Positions 25,143 to 34,053 of a stretch of 64,000 nt of DNA are shown here, piece by piece. A program made the position numbers and the translations under genes. The notes below the pieces were generated by a model. That model worked only from the letters and a program-made list of their open reading frames with translations, had not been told where the DNA came from and searched no databases. Origin of the DNA: an uncultured Paracoccaceae bacterium (GTDB lineage Bacteria; Pseudomonadota; Alphaproteobacteria; Rhodobacterales; Rhodobacteraceae); the NCBI GenBank assembly GCA_947503765.1, contig CANNFA010000001.1, positions 744,001 to 808,000 on the forward strand, given 5' to 3'. The stretch's first letter is position 1; each line of letters begins with the position of its first letter.

Positions 25143-26210
25143 ATGACCTGGCAGGCGATCGGTGACGGACGCCGGGCGTTGCGCCTTCCCGACCCGGCGC
25201 GCGCGCCGCAGCTTCTGCCCGTGGGCAGCGTGATGATCGAAAGCGCGCTGTCCGGTGACCGGCCGGCCGCCCTGACCCTGCTTGAGCTGGACCGCGATAC
25301 CGGCTGGCGTCACCATCTTGCGGTAACGCTGTCGCCGGGCGGGCTGATCACCGTGGCGCACCGGCAGGGCGGCTGCATGTCGGTCGCCTCGCTGCAAAAG
25401 CCGGACCTGATGGCGGACCAGATCCTGCGCCTGACCTGGTGCTGGGATGCCCCGGCCCGGCAGGGTGTGCTGACGGCCGAGAACATCACCACCGGCACGC
25501 TGGAGCAATGCGCATTCGACGCCCCGCCGCCTCTGCCGCTGGAGGATGCGGCGCTGCTGTGCGGCGGCGAGAATGCCGCCGGCCTGCGCTGCGACCCGGC
25601 GGTGACGCTTGTCGCGGTTTCCGACGAAATCGAACCGGTCGGCCCGATGCCCGGCCTGATGGCGGGAAGCTGGGTGGAAACGGCATCGGGCGGCCGCGCG
25701 GTCGAGCGGCTGCGCCCCGGCGATCTGGTGGTCACCGCCGAGCACGGGCTGCAACCCGTGCGGCAGGTCGCCGCGCGCGAGGTGCCGGCGCTGGGGCAGT
25801 TCCGGCCGATGCGCCTGCGCGCGCCGTTCTTCGGCCTGCGCGCCGATCTCGACGTGGCGCCGCATCACCGGGTTCTGATCGACGGCACCGATGCGGAATA
25901 CCTGTTCGGCACCGACACCGTGCTGGTCGAGGCGGGCCATTTGCGGCCCATGGCAGAACAGGTGCCCGCACGCGCCAGCCCGGTCGTGACCTACTACCAG
26001 GTGGTGCTGGACCGCCACGATTGCCTTCACACCGCCGGAACATGGTCGGAAAGCCTGTATCTCGGCCAGCTTGCCCGCCGCCCGGCGCAGCATGCCTGTT
26101 CGGTGCTGTCGCATGTGCCGCCCGAAGATATCCCGATCCATTCGGACATCGCGGGACCGCTGCTGAAACCCTACGAGGCGATGGTGCTGGTCTCGACCCT
26201 GTGCGCGTAG
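25143..26210 (+). CDS. Hint (Hedgehog/intein-type) domain protein
   Basis: Belongs to the Hint-domain proteins abundant in Rhodobacterales, whose role is unknown. The 355 residues comprise an unassigned N-terminal half (about 1-175) and a Hint fold: GLMAGSWVETASGGRAVERLRPGDLVVTAEHGLQPVR, then FGLRADLDVAPHHRVLIDG and GTDTVLVEAGHL. The A-G-S start has no Cys, Ser or Thr where a splicing or auto-cleaving Hint domain keeps its nucleophile, while the TxxH-type block (VAPHHRVL) remains. It is therefore probably non-splicing. No signal peptide is visible. It lies between dapE and a gene converging from the dapD side. Confidence 0.8.
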   Translation: MTWQAIGDGRRALRLPDPARAPQLLPVGSVMIESALSGDRPAALTLLELDRDTGWRHHLAVTLSPGGLITVAHRQGGCMSVASLQKPDLMADQILRLTWCWDAPARQGVLTAENITTGTLEQCAFDAPPPLPLEDAALLCGGENAAGLRCDPAVTLVAVSDEIEPVGPMPGLMAGSWVETASGGRAVERLRPGDLVVTAEHGLQPVRQVAAREVPALGQFRPMRLRAPFFGLRADLDVAPHHRVLIDGTDAEYLFGTDTVLVEAGHLRPMAEQVPARASPVVTYYQVVLDRHDCLHTAGTWSESLYLGQLARRPAQHACSVLSHVPPEDIPIHSDIAGPLLKPYEAMVLVSTLCA

Positions 26211-26219
26211 GCGCCGGCG

Positions 26220-26549
26220 TCAGTCCTCGAAGAACGGCGTCACCTGCGCCACGATCACCGCGTTCTCGTCAAGCGCCCGCTGCATCAGCGCGCGTTCCTC
26301 GTCCGCGATGTCGTGGCCTTCCGCCAGCCGCTCGTCCAGCGTGCCGTAGCCGGACACGTCCAGCGGCGCCATGTCCGCTTGTTTCAGGATCGCGACGGTT
26401 TCGCGCACGGCCTCCGGCTCGTCCACACCGCTGGCATAGACCATCAGCGCCGCGCCCGTGGCGCCGTCCGGCAGGCCGTCATCCTTGCTGCGGCCGACCT
26501 CGACCAGAAGGGTAAAGACCTGTTGGGGCCGTTTCTCGCGCTCGTTCAT
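26220..26549 (-). CDS. Small protein of unknown function next to dapD
   Basis: I do not recognise this 109-residue acidic, soluble protein. It begins MNEREKRPQQVFTLLVEVGRSKDDGLPDGATGAALMVYASG and has Glu/Asp-rich helices (VDEPEAVRETVAILKQAD). It looks like a compact alpha/beta domain without Cys or membrane segments. It follows dapD by 31 bases on the same strand, so it is likely co-transcribed with it. Codon use and GC content match the neighbours, which supports a real gene. Confidence 0.65.
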   Translation of the reverse strand: MNEREKRPQQVFTLLVEVGRSKDDGLPDGATGAALMVYASGVDEPEAVRETVAILKQADMAPLDVSGYGTLDERLAEGHDIADEERALMQRALDENAVIVAQVTPFFED

Positions 26550-26580
26550 GGCATTCCACAGGGTGCGCGGCGCACCCCCT

Positions 26581-27408
26581 TCAGTCCCGCAGCAGCTCGT
26601 TGATGCCGGTCTTGGAGCGCGTGCGCTCGTCCACCCGCTTGACGATCACCGCGCAATACAGGCTCACGCCGTTCTTCGACGGCAGGGTGCCGGCGACCAC
26701 GACCGAATAGGGCGGCACCTCGCCATACGTGACCTCGCCGGTCTCGCGGTCGACGATCTTGGTGGACTGGCCGATGAACACGCCCATGCCCAGAACCGAA
26801 CCTTCGCGGATGATGCAGCCCTCGACCACCTCGGACCGGGCCCCGATGAAGCAATTGTCCTCGATGATCGTGGGGCCGGCCTGCATCGGCTCCAGCACGC
26901 CGCCGATGCCGACCCCGCCCGACAGGTGCACGCCCTTGCCGATCTGCGCACAGGACCCCACCGTGGCCCAGGTGTCGACCATCGTGCCCTCGTCGACATA
27001 GGCGCCAAGGTTCACGAAGGACGGCATCAGCACGACGCCGGGCGCGATATAGGCCGATTTGCGCACCACGCAGGTCGGCACGGCACGAAAGCCCGCCTCT
27101 CGCCACTGGGTGTCGCCCCAGCCCTTGAACTTGCTGTCGACCTTGTCCCACCAGCCGCCGCCCTGCGGGCCGCCATCCTGCTGCTCCATGTCCTTGACGC
27201 GAAAGCCCAGAAGAACCGCCTTCTTGGCCCATTGGTTGACATGCCAGTCGCCGTTCTCCTGCCGTTCGGCCACCCGCAACTGCCCCGAATCCAGCGCGTT
27301 CAGCGTATCCTCGATCGCCTCGCGGGTTTCGCCCCCGGTCGCGGGGGTGATCTGGTCGCGGGTCTCCCAGGCGGCTTCGATGGCGGCTTCGAGCTGGGCG
27401 TTGGACAT
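26581..27408 (-). CDS. dapD: Tetrahydrodipicolinate N-succinyltransferase
   Basis: Transfers succinyl from succinyl-CoA to tetrahydrodipicolinate in diaminopimelate and lysine synthesis. The 275 residues have an N-terminal helical domain and a left-handed beta-helix built of hexapeptide repeats ([51 protein letters not shown] and [38 protein letters not shown]). A C-terminal extension contains [20 protein letters not shown]. The length matches the family. It is in the dap cluster with dapE downstream. Confidence 0.97.
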   Translation of the reverse strand: MSNAQLEAAIEAAWETRDQITPATGGETREAIEDTLNALDSGQLRVAERQENGDWHVNQWAKKAVLLGFRVKDMEQQDGGPQGGGWWDKVDSKFKGWGDTQWREAGFRAVPTCVVRKSAYIAPGVVLMPSFVNLGAYVDEGTMVDTWATVGSCAQIGKGVHLSGGVGIGGVLEPMQAGPTIIEDNCFIGARSEVVEGCIIREGSVLGMGVFIGQSTKIVDRETGEVTYGEVPPYSVVVAGTLPSKNGVSLYCAVIVKRVDERTRSKTGINELLRD

Positions 27409-27502
27409 GGCGGCGCTCCGTTCGGTGGTTGGGTCTGCGTCGAGGTGCCGCTATAGAGCGATGACAGGCATGGCGCAATGGACGGCGAAAAGGGAGAGCT
27501 GG

Positions 27503-28348
27503 ATGAACGACGACAAGGCGCGGGCATTTCCCGACGTACAGGAAGACATCGAACGCTGGCGGCGCACGCCGAACACGCCGCAGACCCGAAGCCCGGCCTA
27601 CCGGCTCGCCTTCACCGACGACGATTTCATGTGCCGCGACGAGCTGCGCCCCGTGCGGCTTCAGCTCGAACTTCTGAAGACCGGCATGATCCTCGACGAG
27701 TACGGCGTGAATTCGACCATCGTGCTGTTCGGCGGTGCGCGGGTGCCCGACCCTGCGAACAAGGCCGGCGCGCGCACCGAGACGCTGGCGGAGTTGTCGA
27801 AATACTACGACGAGGCGCGGCGCTTCGCCCGGATCGTCACCGAACGCGGCCAGCGCGGCGGCGCCGACATGGACAACGTGATCGTCACCGGCGGCGGGCC
27901 GGGCGTGATGGAGGCGGGCAATCGCGGCGCCCAGGAGGCCGGCGGCGTGTCGATCGGACTGAACATCGTGCTGCCGCACGAGCAGGCGCCGAACGGCTAT
28001 GTCACGCCCGATCTGTGCTTCAACTTCCACTATTTCGCGATCCGCAAGATGCATTTCCTGATGCGCGCCCGCGCGATCTGCATCTTTCCGGGCGGCTTCG
28101 GCACGCTGGACGAGACGTTCGAATCGCTGACCCTGATCCAGACGAAACGGATGGCGCCGATCCCGTTCCTGCTGTTCGGAGAGGAGTTCTGGCGCCGGAT
28201 CGTCAACTGGGAGGCGCTGGCCGATGCCGGTACGATCTCGGCCAGCGATCTCGACCTGTTCCGTTTCGTCGAGACGGCGGAACAGGCGGTCGAGGTGATC
28301 GACACCTGGGACGCGCCCACAGAGGCGCCCAGCGGCATCCAGCAATAG
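27503..28348 (+). CDS. LOG-family (TIGR00730-type) protein
   Basis: Rossmann-fold protein of the lysine-decarboxylase-like/LOG family; characterised members release cytokinin bases or hydrolyse nucleoside monophosphates. The 281 residues include VLFGGARVPDP, NVIVTGGGPGVMEAGNRGAQEAGG, the catalytic and phosphate-binding FPGGFGTLDETFE (PGGxGTxxE), and FHYFAIRKMHFLMRA. ATG 27503 follows AGGGAGAGCT. It is divergent from dapD and converges on rlmN. The long N-terminal extension before the Rossmann core puts it with the larger bacterial subfamily. Confidence 0.88.
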   Translation: MNDDKARAFPDVQEDIERWRRTPNTPQTRSPAYRLAFTDDDFMCRDELRPVRLQLELLKTGMILDEYGVNSTIVLFGGARVPDPANKAGARTETLAELSKYYDEARRFARIVTERGQRGGADMDNVIVTGGGPGVMEAGNRGAQEAGGVSIGLNIVLPHEQAPNGYVTPDLCFNFHYFAIRKMHFLMRARAICIFPGGFGTLDETFESLTLIQTKRMAPIPFLLFGEEFWRRIVNWEALADAGTISASDLDLFRFVETAEQAVEVIDTWDAPTEAPSGIQQ

Positions 28349-28366
28349 CGCGCCGGGTCAGTCGCC

Positions 28367-29575
28367 CTACGCGCCGGTCTGGGTGCCGGATTCTGCGGCG
28401 ATCTGGGCGCGGCTTTTCCGGCCGCGCTCGGTCGCGGATTTGAGCTGGCCGCAGGCGGCCATGATATCCTCGCCCCTCGGGGTGCGCACCGGGCTGGCAT
28501 AGCCGGCCTTGTAGACGATGTCGGCGAACGCCTCGATCCGCGCCCAGTCCGACCGCTGGTAGGGCGCGCCGGGCCATTCGTTGAACGGGATCAGGTTGAT
28601 CTTGGCCGGGATGCCGCGGATCAGCCGCACCAGCCGGCGCGCATCCTCGTCGCTGTCGTTGACGCCCTTGAGCATCACGTATTCAAAGGTGATCCGCTCT
28701 GAATTGGACAGTTTCGGATAGGCCCGCAGCGCGTCCAGCAGGGCCGCGATGTTCCAGCGCTTGTTGATCGGCACCAGCCGGTCGCGCACCTCGTCGGTGG
28801 TGGCGTGGAAACTGACCGCCAGCAAACAGCCGATCTCCTCGGCGGTGCGGGCGATTTCGGGCACGACCCCGCTGGTCGACAGCGTGATGCGGCGGCGCGA
28901 CAGGGAAATCCCCTCGCCGTCCATGGCGATCTTCATCGCGTCGCGCACCGCCTCGAAATTGTACAGCGGCTCGCCCATGCCCATCAGCACGATATTCGAG
29001 ATCAGCCGCGTTTCATCCTTGGGCGCGCGGCCCGGCGCGGGCCATTCGCCCAGATCGTCGCGGGCGATCATCACCTGGCCGATGATCTCGGCGGCGGTCA
29101 GGTTGCGCACCAGTTTCTGCGTGCCGGTATGGCAGAACGAACAGGTCAGGGTACAGCCGACCTGGCTGGAAATGCACAGCGTGCCGCGACTGTCCTCGGG
29201 GATGTAGACCACCTCGACCTCGTGGCCGCCGGCGATGCGCACCAGGTATTTGCGGGTGCCGTCGGCGGACACCTGGCGCTGCACGATTTCGGGCACGCGG
29301 ATCTCGAAATTCTCGGCCAGCATGGCGCGGTACGGCTTGGCGAGATTGGTCATCGCCTCGAAATCGCGCACGCCCTTCTGGTAGATCCATTGCCAAAGCT
29401 GATCGGCCCGCATCCTTGCCTGCCGCTCCGGGGTTCCGGCCCCGATCAGCGCGGCGCGCAGCGCGTCGCGGGTCAGCCCGACGAGGTTGGCGCGCGCTTC
29501 GGGGACGGATTTGCGCGGAATCGTGACGAGATCCTGCGTGATCGGGGCGGAACCCTGCGAAATCGGGGCGGTCAT
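28367..29575 (-). CDS. rlmN: Dual-specificity 23S rRNA/tRNA adenine-C2 methyltransferase
   Basis: Radical-SAM enzyme that methylates C2 of A2503 in 23S rRNA and A37 in some tRNAs. The 402 residues have an N-terminal accessory domain ([23 protein letters not shown]), the radical-SAM cluster motif C141-x3-C145-x2-C148 ([14 protein letters not shown]), [36 protein letters not shown] and the C-terminal [11 protein letters not shown] segment with the second catalytic Cys. The length is typical. It converges with the LOG gene. Confidence 0.97.
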   Translation of the reverse strand: MTAPISQGSAPITQDLVTIPRKSVPEARANLVGLTRDALRAALIGAGTPERQARMRADQLWQWIYQKGVRDFEAMTNLAKPYRAMLAENFEIRVPEIVQRQVSADGTRKYLVRIAGGHEVEVVYIPEDSRGTLCISSQVGCTLTCSFCHTGTQKLVRNLTAAEIIGQVMIARDDLGEWPAPGRAPKDETRLISNIVLMGMGEPLYNFEAVRDAMKIAMDGEGISLSRRRITLSTSGVVPEIARTAEEIGCLLAVSFHATTDEVRDRLVPINKRWNIAALLDALRAYPKLSNSERITFEYVMLKGVNDSDEDARRLVRLIRGIPAKINLIPFNEWPGAPYQRSDWARIEAFADIVYKAGYASPVRTPRGEDIMAACGQLKSATERGRKSRAQIAAESGTQTGA

Positions 29576-29692
29576 GGTCTGGACTCTCCGGAGAAGGTGG
29601 CCGGACAGATATAGTATCCGCGCCGCGAAATAAAGGTGCGGGGCGGCTGTACCATGCAGGCCGGACGCCTGCTTTTGCCAAGGTGCCGAGGC

Positions 29693-31258
29693 TCAGGCGC
29701 TGGCCGCGGCCGCGCCGGTGCTGTCGCGTGTGCGAAACAGCGGTGCGGGCATCTCGGCGAAGCCGGCCATCGTGCCGCCGCCCGGCAGCGGCTCGAACCG
29801 GCAGACCACGGCGCGCCCGTTCTGCAGCCGCACCTCGGCGGTCCAGCTGCTTCGGCCCGCCATCTCGGCAGCGAAGTCGCGCGCGTCGCCCCAGACCGGG
29901 CTGGGCATGCAGGCCTGCTGCCAGCCGCGCGACGCATCGAGGAAGGTCGCCGCCCCTGCACCGCCGCCATCCTCGCCCCAGAGCCGTGCATAGGCCCGGT
30001 TGGCAAAGCTCATCCGCCCATCTGCGGCAAACACCGCGATCGCCTCGTCCAGGGTGTCGATCACCGCCCGTCCGGTTTCCAGTTTTTCGCGGAAGGACCG
30101 GCCAAGCGTGACCTCGGCGCTGATATCCTCGAACAGGAAGGCCACCGCTCCGTCCGGGTGCGGCCGGCCGGTGATGCGGAAGGTGCGCCCGTCGGGCAGC
30201 GGCCAGGTCTCGTTATGGCCGCCGCCGGCGGCCGCGGCCTCCAGCTCCGACATCTGCTGCCGCCAGCTCTTGTAGTCGCGCGGCTCGGGAATCATCCGCC
30301 GTTCGCGCAGGTGGTCGAAGAACCGCGTCAGGCCGGGGCGCCCGATCAGGAATCCCACCTCGACGCCCAGAAGATCGCCCAGCGCCGGATTGAACAGCGT
30401 CAATTCGCGGCGCCGGTCGAATATCGCCAGCCCGACGCTGAGATGCGCGAAGGTCTGGGTCAGGGTCTGGATGAATTCGCGCAGCGCCCGCTCTGCCTTG
30501 ACCGCCGCGTCGGCCGGCACCGCCGAAATCAGCCGCTGGCGTCCGGTGATGGTCACGCGCGCCTCGAAATGGGCCGGCTCCGCCCGGCCCGGCAGCGGCA
30601 GGGTCAGACGCTGCGTCGTGCCCGGCGGCGGCGTGCTTTCGGTCAGTTCGGGAAACAGCACGGGGAACGCGCCGGGGCCAAGCTCGCCGTCCTTCGCGGC
30701 GCGCTGCGCCAGCGACCAGTAGGCCCCGTTCGCCCAGCAGACCGTGCCATGCTCGTCAAGCCGCCAGACCGGGACCGGGGCATGATCGGACGCCTCGCGA
30801 TGCGCGTCGAGTTCCGCCGCGAGGACGGCCGTGCTGTGCCGGTCGGGCCGTTCCGTACCGGCGCCGTTTCCCACATCCTCGAGCGCGATGCGAAGGCGCC
30901 CCGCCTTCGCCTCCAGCCGCAGGCGGGCGGTCGCGTCGGCGGATGGCACGAGCAGGCAGTCCTCTTCCCCGCAGGTACGAACGCGGGCCTGAAGTTCGGG
31001 AAAGCGCGGCGCGAGGAAGGCGACCAGCCGCGCCATGTCGCTGCCGCGCGACGGCGCGTAGCGCAGCAAGCGGCGGCCCGATTCGGTGGCATCCACCAGC
31101 GTGTCCGCGTCGAACAGAAAGGCCACATCGGACCCGGCGGCATCGTCTGCCTGCCCCCTGCGCCGCAACGAAACGGGTGCGGCAAGCAGGGCGGCCGTGG
31201 CCGTCATGAAGGCGACGAAGACCAGCACGCCCGCCTGGAAAAGGCCCGAGATTTCCAT
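29693..31258 (-). CDS. Membrane-anchored PAS-domain protein without output domain
   Basis: The 521 residues start with one membrane helix (MEISGLFQAGVLVFVAFMTATAALLAA). Three PAS-like modules follow, around 35-140, 160-280 and 290-510: FLFDADTLVDATESGRRLL, VWRLDEHGTVCWANGAYWSLA and GLAIFDRRRELTLFNPALGDLLGVE / AIAVFAADGRMSFANRAYARLWGED. No histidine kinase, GGDEF or EAL domain follows. It may be a sensory scaffold or regulator of a partner kinase. It lies 72 bases downstream of regB on the same strand, with a CtrA-type site between. Homologues occur in Rhodobacterales; the function is unknown to me. Confidence 0.75.
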   Translation of the reverse strand: MEISGLFQAGVLVFVAFMTATAALLAAPVSLRRRGQADDAAGSDVAFLFDADTLVDATESGRRLLRYAPSRGSDMARLVAFLAPRFPELQARVRTCGEEDCLLVPSADATARLRLEAKAGRLRIALEDVGNGAGTERPDRHSTAVLAAELDAHREASDHAPVPVWRLDEHGTVCWANGAYWSLAQRAAKDGELGPGAFPVLFPELTESTPPPGTTQRLTLPLPGRAEPAHFEARVTITGRQRLISAVPADAAVKAERALREFIQTLTQTFAHLSVGLAIFDRRRELTLFNPALGDLLGVEVGFLIGRPGLTRFFDHLRERRMIPEPRDYKSWRQQMSELEAAAAGGGHNETWPLPDGRTFRITGRPHPDGAVAFLFEDISAEVTLGRSFREKLETGRAVIDTLDEAIAVFAADGRMSFANRAYARLWGEDGGGAGAATFLDASRGWQQACMPSPVWGDARDFAAEMAGRSSWTAEVRLQNGRAVVCRFEPLPGGGTMAGFAEMPAPLFRTRDSTGAAAASA

Positions 31259-31309
31259 GATCGCCCTTCGTTCAACCCGCGTTTCAGGCTCACGCTAGAC
31301 CCGCGACCG

Positions 31310-31324
31310 TTAAATTCGTGTTAA
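31310..31324 (-). promoter_or_regulatory. Candidate CtrA-binding site upstream of the PAS gene
   Basis: On the minus strand the sequence reads TTAACACGAATTTAAC, a full TTAA-N7-TTAAC match to the CtrA consensus. It is located 52 bases before the start of the PAS-domain gene and just past the regB stop. This suggests cell-cycle or motility-type control. CtrA itself is not in the window. Confidence 0.45.
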
Positions 31325-31330
31325 ATGCGA

Positions 31331-32725
31331 TCAGGCTTGGATCGGCTGGTTCTCTCCGAGGCCGCGGCGGCTGTCCTGCGGGGCGGCGATCCGCTCCAGC
31401 GGCCAGCGCAACTCGACGATCGCCCCCGAGCGTTTGACCGACCCGCTGCCGGGCACCAGCGGGTCGCGGCCATTGGCAAAGCTCAACTCTGCTCCGGACC
31501 GTTCCAAAAGCGTCTTCGCGATGAAAAGCCCCAACCCCATACCCTCGTATTCCGGTCGTTGCGGCGGCTCTTCGGGGCCGCGCCGCTTGCGCACGAACGG
31601 ATCGCCGATCCGGCCGAGCACATGCGGCGGAAAGCCGGCGCCATCGTCGATGATCCGCAGCTCGATCGCCGCATCAGTCCAGACCGCGTCGATCCAGACG
31701 GTCGTTCGCGCGAAATCCACCGCGTTCTGGATCAGGTTGCGCAAGCCGTGGATGATCTCGGGGCGGCGCGCTACCTCAGGCTGCTGCGCGGCACCGCCGG
31801 CGCCAGGCGACAGATCGACGATCAGCGTCTTGCCGCGGCCGCTATGCGGCTCTGCGGCCTCGCGGATCACCTCGCCCAGCGGCGCGTGGCGCATGTGCAG
31901 ATCGTCCTTTCCCGCCTGCCCCATCGAGCGCAGGATGTCGCGGCAGCGGTCGGCCTGCTGGATGATCAGTTCGGCATCCTCGCGCAGCTCGTCGCGGTCC
32001 TCCAGCTCGTCGGCCAGCTCGCGGCTGACCAGCTTGATCGTCGCCAGCGGCGTGCCAAGCTCATGCGCCGCCGCCGCGACCACGCCGCCCAGATCGGTCA
32101 GCTTCTGCTCGCGCGCCAGCGCCATCTGGGTGGCCAGAAGCGCCTCGGACATGGAGTGAATCTCGGATGTGACGCGCCGCGCATAGACCGCCATGAACAC
32201 GATACCGGTGCCGATCGACACCCACATGCCGAACAGGAACACGGGGGCCATCTGCAGCACCACGCCCGCTTCGGTCAGCAATGGCAGATGCAGCCGCGCA
32301 ACCAGCGTGATCGCCAGGAAGGCCGCGCATCCCACAAGCAGCGTCGCCTCGAGCGACAGCGCCGTGGCCGAGATCGTGACCGGCGCCAGCACCAGGAGCG
32401 CGAAGGGATTGCTCAGCCCGCCGGTCAGGAACAGCAGGAACGCGAGTTGCGTGATGTCGAACAGCAGCATCGCGATCACCGCGCGCTCGGACAAACGCTT
32501 GCTGCGCGGATAGACGTAGACCATCACCAGATTGGCGATGACCGACGCGCCGACGGCCGCAAGGCAAAGCCCCAGTTCCAGCCGCAGCCCGAACACCGCC
32601 TGCCCGACCCCGATCGCGACCAGCTGCCCGGCAATGGCGAACCAGCGCAGCACCACGAGCGTGCGCAGGCGGACCCAGCGGTTGCGGATCTCGGCCGCCA
32701 GAAGGCGGGTATTGGGATCGGCCAT
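31331..32725 (-). CDS. regB: Redox sensor histidine kinase RegB (PrrB)
   Basis: Membrane sensor kinase that phosphorylates RegA when the quinone pool is reduced, controlling respiration, photosynthesis and carbon/nitrogen fixation genes. The 464 residues have six membrane helices (about 25-190), the ubiquinone-binding GGLSNPF motif, the H-box AAAHELGTPLATIK (H221), the redox-active C261 in DRCRDILRSMGQAGKDD, and N/G boxes (LRNLIQNAVDFA, DDGAGFP, GMGLGLFIAK). H221 and C261 are 40 residues apart, as in Rhodobacter capsulatus RegB (225/265). ATG 32725 gives a family-typical start. It is divergent from senC-regA. Confidence 0.96.
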   Translation of the reverse strand: MADPNTRLLAAEIRNRWVRLRTLVVLRWFAIAGQLVAIGVGQAVFGLRLELGLCLAAVGASVIANLVMVYVYPRSKRLSERAVIAMLLFDITQLAFLLFLTGGLSNPFALLVLAPVTISATALSLEATLLVGCAAFLAITLVARLHLPLLTEAGVVLQMAPVFLFGMWVSIGTGIVFMAVYARRVTSEIHSMSEALLATQMALAREQKLTDLGGVVAAAAHELGTPLATIKLVSRELADELEDRDELREDAELIIQQADRCRDILRSMGQAGKDDLHMRHAPLGEVIREAAEPHSGRGKTLIVDLSPGAGGAAQQPEVARRPEIIHGLRNLIQNAVDFARTTVWIDAVWTDAAIELRIIDDGAGFPPHVLGRIGDPFVRKRRGPEEPPQRPEYEGMGLGLFIAKTLLERSGAELSFANGRDPLVPGSGSVKRSGAIVELRWPLERIAAPQDSRRGLGENQPIQA

Positions 32726-32761
32726 GCGCGCCCCTAGATACTGCGTGCAACCCTTGATAAG

Positions 32762-32778
32762 TCCGCCCGCGGGGCGGA
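32762..32778. promoter_or_regulatory. Palindrome in the regB/senC divergent promoter region
   Basis: TCCGCCC-GCG-GGGCGGA, 7-bp perfect arms, sits in the 81-bp gap between the divergent regB and senC starts, 29 bases before senC. It could be an operator for RegA autoregulation or another factor. The match to the degenerate RegA consensus is not decisive. Confidence 0.35.
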
Positions 32779-32806
32779 TCAACGACAACGGACGGAGCGC
32801 GCTCGG

Positions 32807-33439
32807 ATGAACAGGTATTACATGGGGGCGGCGGCTGTCGCGTTGGTCGCGGTCGTGGGGGCAGGATACCTGGCCACCTTCGGGCGGGGCGGGGGCGATC
32901 CCTTTGCCGAGTGCCGCGCCAGCGCGGTCGCGGGCGGCGCGGGCAGTATCGGCGGGCCGTTCACGCTGGTGAATGCGGACGGCGAGACGGTGACCGACAA
33001 GGATGTCTTCACCAAGCCCTCGCTGCTGTATTTTGGCTACACCTTCTGCCCGGATGTCTGCCCGGCCGATGCCGCGCGCAACGCGGCGGCGACAGATCTG
33101 ATCCGCGAGCGCGGGCTGGACGTGCAGCCTGTCTTCATCTCGGTCGACCCGGAGCGCGACACGCCCGAGGTTGTCAAGGACTGGACCGGCTGGATGCACG
33201 ACGACATGATCGGGCTGACAGGCACGCCCGAGCAGGTAAAGGCGGCATCGAAGGCGTACCGCACCTTCTATCGCAAGCAATCGGGGGGCGACCCGGAATA
33301 TTATCTGGTCGATCACTCGACCCACACCTACCTTGTCTTTCCCGAAACCGGCTTTGCCGAGTTCTTTCGCCACGACGAGACGCCCGAACAGGTCGCCGAC
33401 CGCGCCGCCTGTTTCATCGAGGCGGCGGAGGGCGTTTGA
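32807..33439 (+). CDS. senC: SCO1/SenC copper-binding protein (PrrC)
   Basis: Membrane-anchored thioredoxin-fold copper chaperone for cytochrome c oxidase assembly, also proposed to pass redox signals to RegB/PrrB. The 210 residues have one N-terminal anchor (YYMGAAAVALVAVVGAGYLA). SLLYFGYTFCPDVCPADAARN contains the Cu-binding C-x3-C. ISVDPERDTPEVV follows, and the distal His is in LVDHSTHTYLV, so all copper ligands are present. The gene is divergent from regB and 59 bases before regA, the arrangement known from Rhodobacter. Confidence 0.95.
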   Translation: MNRYYMGAAAVALVAVVGAGYLATFGRGGGDPFAECRASAVAGGAGSIGGPFTLVNADGETVTDKDVFTKPSLLYFGYTFCPDVCPADAARNAAATDLIRERGLDVQPVFISVDPERDTPEVVKDWTGWMHDDMIGLTGTPEQVKAASKAYRTFYRKQSGGDPEYYLVDHSTHTYLVFPETGFAEFFRHDETPEQVADRAACFIEAAEGV

Positions 33440-33498
33440 CCCTGCCGGTGGAGCGGCTTAATGTCGCGCGACGTGGTGAGATGGAAAAGGACGCCCGG

Positions 33499-34053
33499 AT
33501 GCCGGAACACGACGCGCAGGAGCTTGGGGACGACCGCTCGCTGCTGCTGGTGGACGATGACGAGCCTTTCCTGCGCCGCCTCGCCCGTGCCATGGAGAAA
33601 CGCGGTTTCGACGTCGAGACCTCCGATTCCGTTGCCGGTGGCAAGGCCATCGCCACGGCCCGCCCGCCGGCTTACGCGATCGTCGATCTGCGGCTGGAGG
33701 ACGGCAATGGACTCGACGTGGTGGAGGTTCTGCGCGAGCGGCGGCCCGACAGCCGGATCGTGGTTCTGACCGGCTATGGCGCCATCGCCACGGCGGTGGC
33801 GGCGGTCAAGATCGGGGCGACCGATTACCTGTCGAAGCCGGCCGACGCCAACGACATCACCAATGCGCTTCTGGCGCGCAGCGACACCCTGCCGCCGCCG
33901 CCGGAAAACCCGATGAGCGCCGACCGCGTGCGCTGGGAGCATATCCAGCGGGTCTACGAGCTGTGCGACCGCAACGTGTCGGAAACAGCGCGGCGGCTGA
34001 ACATGCACCGCCGCACGCTGCAGCGCATTCTCGCCAAACGGAGCCCGCGGTGA
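33499..34053 (+). CDS. regA: Redox response regulator RegA (PrrA)
   Basis: DNA-binding response regulator activated by RegB. Starting at ATG 33499 (AAAAGGA 7 bases upstream) gives exactly the 184 residues usual for RegA; an in-frame ATG at 33481 is possible. The receiver domain has LLLVDDDEPFLRR, the phospho-acceptor D63 in AIVDLRLEDGNGLD, and VVLTGYGAIATAVAAVKIGATDYLSKP. A Pro linker (LPPPPENP) leads to the Fis-type helix-turn-helix NVSETARRLNMHRRTLQRIL. The stop overlaps the GTG of the following lipoprotein gene. The hvrA gene that follows regA in Rhodobacter is absent. Confidence 0.97.
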   Translation: MPEHDAQELGDDRSLLLVDDDEPFLRRLARAMEKRGFDVETSDSVAGGKAIATARPPAYAIVDLRLEDGNGLDVVEVLRERRPDSRIVVLTGYGAIATAVAAVKIGATDYLSKPADANDITNALLARSDTLPPPPENPMSADRVRWEHIQRVYELCDRNVSETARRLNMHRRTLQRILAKRSPR

